Of a DNA stretch of 64,000 nt, positions 57,585 to 64,000 are shown in pieces; within the stretch, counting starts at the first letter, position 1, and each line of letters begins with the position of its first letter. This DNA comes from Tenebrio molitor (lineage: Eukaryota; Arthropoda; Insecta; Coleoptera; Tenebrionidae), in NCBI RefSeq assembly GCF_963966145.1, contig NC_091046.1:19220001-19284000 (forward strand), read 5' to 3'. A model generated the notes under the pieces. The model saw only the letters and a list, made by a program, of their open reading frames with translations. It searched no databases and was not told where the DNA came from. Made by a program: the position numbers and the translations under genes.

Positions 57585-58031
57585 CAAATGTTGATATTTT
57601 TCTAGAGAAAGGAACTAAAAGTTTTTCAAAAAAAACTTTGGGAGCCAATGAATTTTATGAAAAAATGGGTCAAAAACAATCATAGTAGATTTTTTTTGTT
57701 GTCATTTAATTAAGTCACTTTGATAAGAACATCAATCTTAACCTCAGTTTAAATCACAAATGTTTTTCACCAACCTGGAGAAAACCGAGGAGAGGCATTC
57801 GAGTTTGAACGTGATGAGATACGCATAAGCACGTACGAGTACGTTACAATCTGGGAATTACCCGGGGAATCCCGGGCAAGGAAAAACAAAAATCCATCTA
57901 TTTCGGGATTTTTCACAAAAATCACCAATGTCCAAGTTATGAATTTTATTCCAGTTAAAGTTTCCATACTGTATATTGCTTTGAACATAAGAAACACTAT
58001 TACTATAAAGGAATTTTTTCAACGACTGGTA

Positions 58032-58372
58032 CAGTTGCCGCCGTTGAAATCTCAGACAGGAAAGATTTAAACACTCTGTATAAATTCCGAAATTTGATTA
58101 GCGTAAACAGGATTTTTATCAAGGATTATAAAGTCAGTGTCAGTATTTTGACATATTAGGTCAGAATCGCGTGTAACTTTTGAAATGCCGCAATTATCTG
58201 ATTTGCAAATATGTGTTTGACTGAGGGACGGTGTGAGTATAAGAGCCATTGCGAGAGAAATTAATGTGGATAATGTTTGAGTGACATTTTGAGAAACGTC
58301 ACTTTCAATACCATTTACAAAGTTAAAAGTTTGGCGTTGTCAAAGTGTCTGAGTTTTCAACGGCCGCAACTG
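58032..58372 (+). mobile_element. TA-flanked MITE, family B (copy 2), with transposase N-terminal relic
   Basis: Ends CAGTTGCCGCCGTTGAAATC and complement. The plus-strand frame at about 58183-58277 reads MPQLSDLQICV, stop, then LRDGVSIRAIAREINVDN. That is a helix-turn-helix start of a Tc1-type transposase, in the same position as in copy 1. The rest of the transposase is deleted. Confidence 0.9.
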
Positions 58373-58726
58373 TACCTACTTGAAAGCATAGAAAAAACAA
58401 TTCAGGTTGATCTTGAAATTTCGTATTTCCTAGAAAATATTATTATTAAAATTTTATTTTTCCAATAAAACAGTAAGTACATTTCCATATTTGTACTAAC
58501 AAAGCGAATGGCAATTTGTGTTTACAAACTTTTAGAGAAGCCAAACACAATTTTCTTGATAATAAGCCACTCACCGAGATAGAATTGTGTTATCAGCACC
58601 AAGGGTCACGGGTCATCACTTCATATCCTTCACAGAATTTTACAACATACATTTTTGAAGACGTGCACACTTGCACAGGATCTGATATGTACGCTTACTG
58701 GCTAATTCACATGATTGCATATTATA

Positions 58727-59069
58727 CAGGGTCTCTGAGAACTGGCAGACCAAAATAATACGGTGAAATCATCATCTTCGGGGAATAATTGGAAAAATAT
58801 TTTAAAAAATCCATCCTCATTGGATTTTAAAATAAGAACGTTTTTAATTGACCAATCACGTGTAGATATAAAATTACATTACATAGTTACAAATAAAGCA
58901 GGAAAACTTATTTATAGGTAACTTAACATCAACAACAGGATTGGTCAGTTTAAATTGCTTCTTTCCTAATCACTATTTAAGATAGATTTTTTTAAACATT
59001 TTTCCTATTATGCCCAGAAGATGATGAATTCACCGTATTATTTTGGTCCGCCAGTTCTGATAGACCCTG
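58727..59069. mobile_element. TA-flanked MITE with about 55-base TIRs
   Basis: CAGGGTCTCTGAGAACTGGC ... AGACCAAAATAATACGGTGA against TCACCGTATTATTTTGGTCC ... CCAGTTCTGATAGACCCTG. TA flanks. Non-coding. Confidence 0.88.
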
Positions 59070-59796
59070 TATTGTTATTATTCTGTTAATAATAACTAGC
59101 ACCATATGATGAATAATCATTTTTCCTGAAATCGTCAAGAAAGTGGATCATTTCAAGACGCAGTTGTATCTGGAAAGTGTCACTTTTCAAGCCTAGTCAG
59201 TTTTGCGATTATTGCCTGCCGAGGCATTTTACTATAATAGTTATAATCGTTACCTAGGTGACTGTGTCCGACTTGATGCGATAGAATTTTATTTTTAAAT
59301 TTTTAAAAAGCGATTTCAGAAAAAATGTAATACATTACGCAGCATGAAAGTGTATGCAGGGGCGCGTGGCTTCTGAAACCCACACAAAGGGGCAGCTTAT
59401 TAGGAGGTAACTACTTTTACGGCCCCAATATAACCTTAGAGTAAGTGGACAATTATACATGACCTAAATAGGTTGTCAAAGTGACTGTTTTTTGTTCACT
59501 GAATGTAAAAGTCTTTTACAATCTAGAACAAAAAAGACTTTTTTATTATACCTGAATCAGAATCCCTGTTTTTGACACTAAAATGCGAAAAAACACTAAA
59601 GCTTTAAGGTCGCTTAGGTAACAACAAATTCACCTATATTTTGAACAATGGTAAATAGACATTTATACACAATTTATAATAGCAACGAAACAACAACAAT
59701 TTACCATTTCTATATCAACGATTAATGACACAGATTACTTCGGAAAAGGTATTTCAATTTATTTTTTTTGTTATAATTTTCAGATTGTAGTGCGTA

Positions 59797-59880
59797 TGAT
59801 ACACGTTTATAAGGGCCTTTAAAGCACTTGCGACGTTAAAGGTTTCCTTATAAACTTGTATCATAATATACTATTATGTT
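59797..59880. repeat. hairpin element, core type 'ACACGTTTATAAGG'
   Basis: ATGATACACGTTTATAAGGG pairs with CCTTATAAACTTGTATCAT around a short centre AGCACTTGCGACG. The right side ends ATCATAATATACTATTATG, the same terminus as the 41659 and 47769 hairpins. Confidence 0.75.
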
Positions 59881-60274
59881 CAGCACCTTTTTAATTAAAG
59901 AAGAGGTCACAATTTTAAACTTGTAATACTTAGTACAATCGGAATTCTTGAAATTGATACCGCTTGAAGCAGATTCATATTGTCTAGAAGACTACAAACT
60001 TCACTTCGTGCCGCTTCTAATACATTCATAGACAGATCATTTTCATCACTTTCGGAACTCATTTTTGTTTTTTCTTCTTTCTTTATTAAACACCAGTAAT
60101 TCTCACAAAATTGTAGGCAAACCTTACAAAATTAGAATTATTACGTTTGTTTGACAGCTGCTGTCATAATAGTTGGTCAGAGCATACCAGATTTAATAAA
60201 ACATCAAGATAATTGTAGACACAATTTTCTTTGAGTTTCCGCTAATGTGGAACTGTGCAGTTTTCGAAAAAACG

Positions 60275-60366
60275 TTGTTTTATATTCGATTGCGAAATTC
60301 TCTTGCATTCTCCAATGTTCTCATTCTCGAATGCAAAAGTAGCATTTCGCAATCTAGAATCAAAAA
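60275..60366. repeat. hairpin element with ATTGCGAAATTC arms
   Basis: TTATATTCGATTGCGAAATT ... TTGCATTC pairs with GAATGCAA ... ATTTCGCAATCTAGAATC around an 18-base loop. No shared outer termini were seen, so membership in the hairpin group rests on form only. Confidence 0.6.
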
Positions 60367-62834
60367 TAACTAACAGGCCTTCAAATAAATTTATATTATA
60401 GCAACCTATAGAAATTCAATTGTTTGCAACATTTTTCCAGCGTAGAAAATGACACAAGAAACGTCTGACATTTTAACGAAATAAAATTAGGTTAGAAAAT
60501 ATTTTTATTTTTTGTAGTGCATTCTCCCTATTCCCCCTCCAAGAAATATGACAATATGAAATTGGGAAAAAGCTTACTATGTAACCTGTGTAACTCCGGA
60601 GAATAATTGGTTACCTATAAAAATTACTTTACACTGTTAACAGAATTAGAATGTCGCCTACGCCTACTCTGAATATATATTTATTTGAAGGCCCGATATT
60701 TCTAGCCTTGTGATACAAATAAGTAATAACTATTGTTCGATACCTCCCTAAAAAGTGAATCTGTATCCATAGTTACCAGTTTACTGAATTTCGTTCACTG
60801 TATTTCACTCACCCATAATTGAAATTCGATTTTATGAAAAAAAAAATGTATATTGAAAATAATAACCAATAATTAACAATTCATCATTTTACATATTTCA
60901 TCAGCATCACAATGCCAGCCATCGAATATGCCCATCATTAGTAGGTACAACTTTCTGAAAGATCTACTCTTGGTGCGCCGCTTCCAGTAAAAATTTGCAA
61001 ACATCGTTTCTTGAAAAAGTTGCAGCTTTTTTCGGTTCATGGTTTCTACATTTTGTTTTCAAAAAGGAGGTAAGACTACTGAACTTGTACCATTTATTAT
61101 ATTAAAACAACTAATAGCTTATTAAAAAACCTCTTACTTGGAGTTTCTCGGTTTACCATTGTGTAAAATTTTCCAATTATTTCTGGTATTGTAATTTTGA
61201 TTTTGTATGCAACATTTGGTACTTCGCACTTTCGCAGCACTTGCCTCTTCCAGGACATCATCAGGAATATTATAATTCTCCATCTTTCATTTCCACAACG
61301 TCTACACAATCATTTTATTGACGTTAAAGAACTTGGTTTATTTTGTATTTTATTTTTTTCCATAGCAGATCCCTCCGAATTTTTATATTTAAAATTTTGA
61401 ATAAAAAGTTACTTTCTAAGGGAGTCATTCACGAAACTCGGTAAGGCCAAGGCGATCTTCATTTACCAGGCCATGACTCTGACCAGAGACAGTGTGCTAT
61501 GGAATGGCTTACCACAGTCTGCCAACATTGCTTCAACAACATTTAGTGAAAAAAATTAAAATCCACTAAACCTGTCATTGTAATATGTAATTGCATTTGT
61601 CAAATATGAGTGATCTAATAATTTTTTTTCTTTTTAAATTAGTTTGACTTTTCGTTTTGACAAGTTGTTACATTTATCAAAATCCGTTCACATAGGAGAA
61701 AATTTTCAAATTCTGACAGTGTCGAACAAAAAAAAATATTTTTTCCAACTTTTTTTTTTTCTCAAAAATCTCCTTATGTAAGATAACAAAATTTTTATAC
61801 TGTCATTTAAACAATTAAAAGGGCTATCAGAATCCATTTTAAATTCCATTTAAAAAAACTATCGATGACGTCATAACTCGAAAACAATTGACTGCTTGGA
61901 ATTTTATTTTGTATTAAAATATGTATTTTTATAAACTAAAATTGACCGGACCATAAGTTTTTTTGAAAAAAATATTGTTTAATTTTTAATGAATTTATTC
62001 CATACTTTTGCCACTCACTGTGTATATCGATTTCACCCTGTATGTGTCTGCAGTTTTAAGCCGAAAGGCGTGAAAACGTTAAGAACCACTGTGGTCGCTC
62101 ACATGGCGTAGCCATCAGCTGCTTTGGATTACATATGTCGTTGACAGAGGGTGAGTCGATGAAAGGGTAAATGAAAGGGTAATGAGGTGTGGTGATTGAG
62201 AGAGATCATTCGACTAGAAACATTATCTGTTACGCTACACACATTTCAGCGGTATCTGCAATACAATAAAAATGATTTCTTCGTATATCATGTAAAATAT
62301 TTTTAACAACACGAAATTGTTTGACTACTATTACAAAAACTACCTATAAAACGCAATTCTTGTTGATTTTATACAGGATGTAACAGACATAGTTACATTA
62401 CTTTTTAGTTTTTACCGATAACAGCACTCACCAAATTGATTAACTTCTCTTTATAACAATTGTTCGAAATCGCATATATTATTATCATTTGTTGCCCTTT
62501 CAGGGCACAAGGGCATTTGCACAAGGTTTGAGTCGTGGAAAACGATGTAGGAGGAGGCCCTAAGGGTGTCTGGCAAGAAAAAATGCGAAAATTCCACAAG
62601 TAGCTAAAGTAAACCACTTTTCTTTATACAAACGTTCAAAAAAAGATGTCTTCTTTCATAATCAACCATTAAAAATATAAGGTGTCATTTAAAATTTTGA
62701 AGTGACCGTGATTGAGGGCGGCCGGGTACGGAGTTATGATGTGACATCTATACTAAATTACATCCCCCTATGCATCGAATCGCATTTCAAATTTGTAATG
62801 TTAAAGACACTCGAAATTCAGAAAGAGTTCCAGC

Positions 62835-63533
62835 ATGGGCAGATCCCCAAGTAGAAGGGAAGAAGGAAATAAAAGCAAGAAAATGGATAATGAGATGAAA
62901 ACCATGATTAGAGAGATAAGAGAGGATACGGCGGGAATAAGAGGAGAACAAAATATATAGATACTAAGAAAGGAATTAGCGGCAGTGAGAGAGGAGAAGA
63001 GGGAGCTAAGGAAAGAATTAGCGGCAATGAGAGAGGAGATGAGAGGAAGAGAAGAAAAATGGCAGGCGGAGGACGCAGATTGGATGAAGAGGATGAAAAT
63101 GATAGAGGAAAAGATGGCACAAAGAGAAAAGAAGGAGAGGAAGAATAATGTTATAATAACCGGAATAGGGGGAACATACATAGGAGGTGGAAGAATGGTT
63201 AGAAAGGAAGATATTGGTGAAAGTGAACGTAAATGAACCATTTAAAATAAATAAGGATACTCGCAAGATGATGCTGGCAAAAATAGAAAGTTGGGAGCAG
63301 AAGAAGAATATTATGCTATATAAGAGTAAGTTGAATGAAAGAAAAGGTGAGAGGATGTATATAGATGACGATTTGACAAACGAAGAAAGAAAAACATAAA
63401 AGAAGTTAAGAGAGGTGGCTAGAGAAGTGAGGGATAGAGGAAAAAGGGTGAAATAGGATACAGGAAGATACAGATAAACGGGGAAAGGTTTATATGGGAT
63501 GAGAGAGAGGAGAAACTGAAGACAAATTTTTAG
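62835..63533 (+). pseudogene. LINE ORF1 relic (coiled coil plus RNA-binding region)
   Basis: From ATG 62835 the plus strand encodes a Lys/Glu/Arg-rich coiled coil (REEKRELRKELAAMREEMRG) with one TAG, then EKKERKNNVIITGIG. After a +1 shift (63187-63399) it gives EPFKINKDTRKMMLAKIESW and MYIDDDLTNEERK. After another shift it gives IGYRKIQINGERFIWDEREE and ends at TAG 63531-63533. This order matches ORF1 proteins of insect LINEs (coiled coil, RRM-like, C-terminal domain). The strand is very purine-rich. No ORF2 lies in the window. Confidence 0.75.
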
Positions 63534-64000
63534 AAGGAGAGAAGAAGAGAAGACGAACCGGCGAAAAAAGATGAATAGAAAGGTAGATGGACAAAGAAAA
63601 CGGAAACTGGAAAATAAGCACAAAGGGGAAAGTCGCTACCGAAAGAGTACGAATGGGAAGGTTAATGGGCAAAAAGAGAAAAAAAAAACGGAAGCGCTAC
63701 CAGGAGAATAGAGAAACAATATAAAGTCGAAGTCTTCAAATTATCATTTATCACAACAAATGAAATTATGATGAAAACGATATTATACATCTGAAGAATT
63801 TGTCACATACATTTCCTACATAGTTGCCAAACTTATCCATAATCATTTTGAATCACCCAATATACTGGGTGCCACAAAAGTACGTTGTTAAGTATTCATT
63901 AAAATATCAGATCAGGTCAAGTGAGGTCAGTAAAACCGACATAAAATCACTTCTTGGAAATGCTCGAAATAATGAAGTGAATAATTGCACACCTGATCAC
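63534..64000. other. purine-rich tail, then unannotated DNA to the window edge
   Basis: GA-rich sequence continues to about 63725, probably more of the LINE. At about 63872 TATACTGGGTGCCACAAAAG looks like the start of another TIR element cut off by the window end. Confidence 0.35.

Larger units (their letters stand above)
59070..62834. other. mostly unannotated DNA with repeat fragments
   Basis: Apart from the two hairpins, this contains two fragments. One is an arm related to the 37318 and long-TIR elements (about 61640-62025, with TGACGTCA at 61866-61873 and an end resembling CACTCACTGTGTA). The other is a single foldback arm (62505-62615) matching 31860-31964. No host gene recognised. Confidence 0.4.

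Noticed and set aside
62801..63672. Long minus-strand ORFs (146 and 201 codons) rich in Ser/Leu/Phe
   Set aside because: They are antisense to a purine-rich LINE ORF1; the composition is the complement of GA-rich coding sequence.

Overview
This is a 64 kb, AT-rich (roughly two-thirds A+T by eye) animal nuclear segment, most likely from an insect and possibly a beetle. It holds one clear host protein-coding exon: an uninterrupted 610-codon Frizzled-class Wnt receptor at 20616-22448 (+). The protein is closest to the insect Fz2 / vertebrate FZD5-FZD8 subfamily. The insect call rests on the Fz2-like sequence, intron signals with a CTAAT-type branch site, and a transposon load typical of arthropods. 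The exact order is not decidable from this window.

Layout. 1-20443 is upstream or intronic DNA with scattered TA-flanked MITEs, a decayed Tc1-type transposase (about 11.3 kb) and a hAT element with a perfect 8-bp target duplication (14.2-15.7 kb). A convincing splice acceptor (CTAAT branch site, then TTACAG) at 20443 opens the fz2 exon. The exon has a 172-nt leader with two short upstream ORFs, the CDS, and a 3' UTR of up to about 1.4 kb. The stop codon is TGA followed by C, and the frame stays open for 28 further codons in GC-rich, coding-like sequence.

24.4-64 kb is a transposon graveyard. It holds at least twenty TIR elements flanked by TA (Tc1/mariner/IS630-like), several with recognisable transposase relics. 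It also holds a decayed reverse-transcriptase element with a restriction-like-endonuclease type C-terminus (28.9-32.1 kb, minus strand), interrupted by a SINE, a foldback element and an unidentified 0.8-kb insert. Other items are two hAT-like non-autonomous elements, a 1.5-kb giant foldback, long-TIR elements carrying paired TGACGTCA sites, and a purine-rich LINE ORF1 relic at 62.8-63.5 kb.

The most unusual structural signal is a dispersed set of short hairpin elements (18.1, 37.1, 41.1, 41.7, 44.1, 47.8, 59.8 and 60.3 kb). Several share the same outer termini (AATAGTATATG... / ...ATAATATACTATT) but carry unrelated hairpin cores with a nested central palindrome. No tRNA, rRNA or CRISPR was found. 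Apart from fz2 and speculative leader exons I see no other host gene. Coordinates of repeat ends were read by eye and may be off by a few bases.
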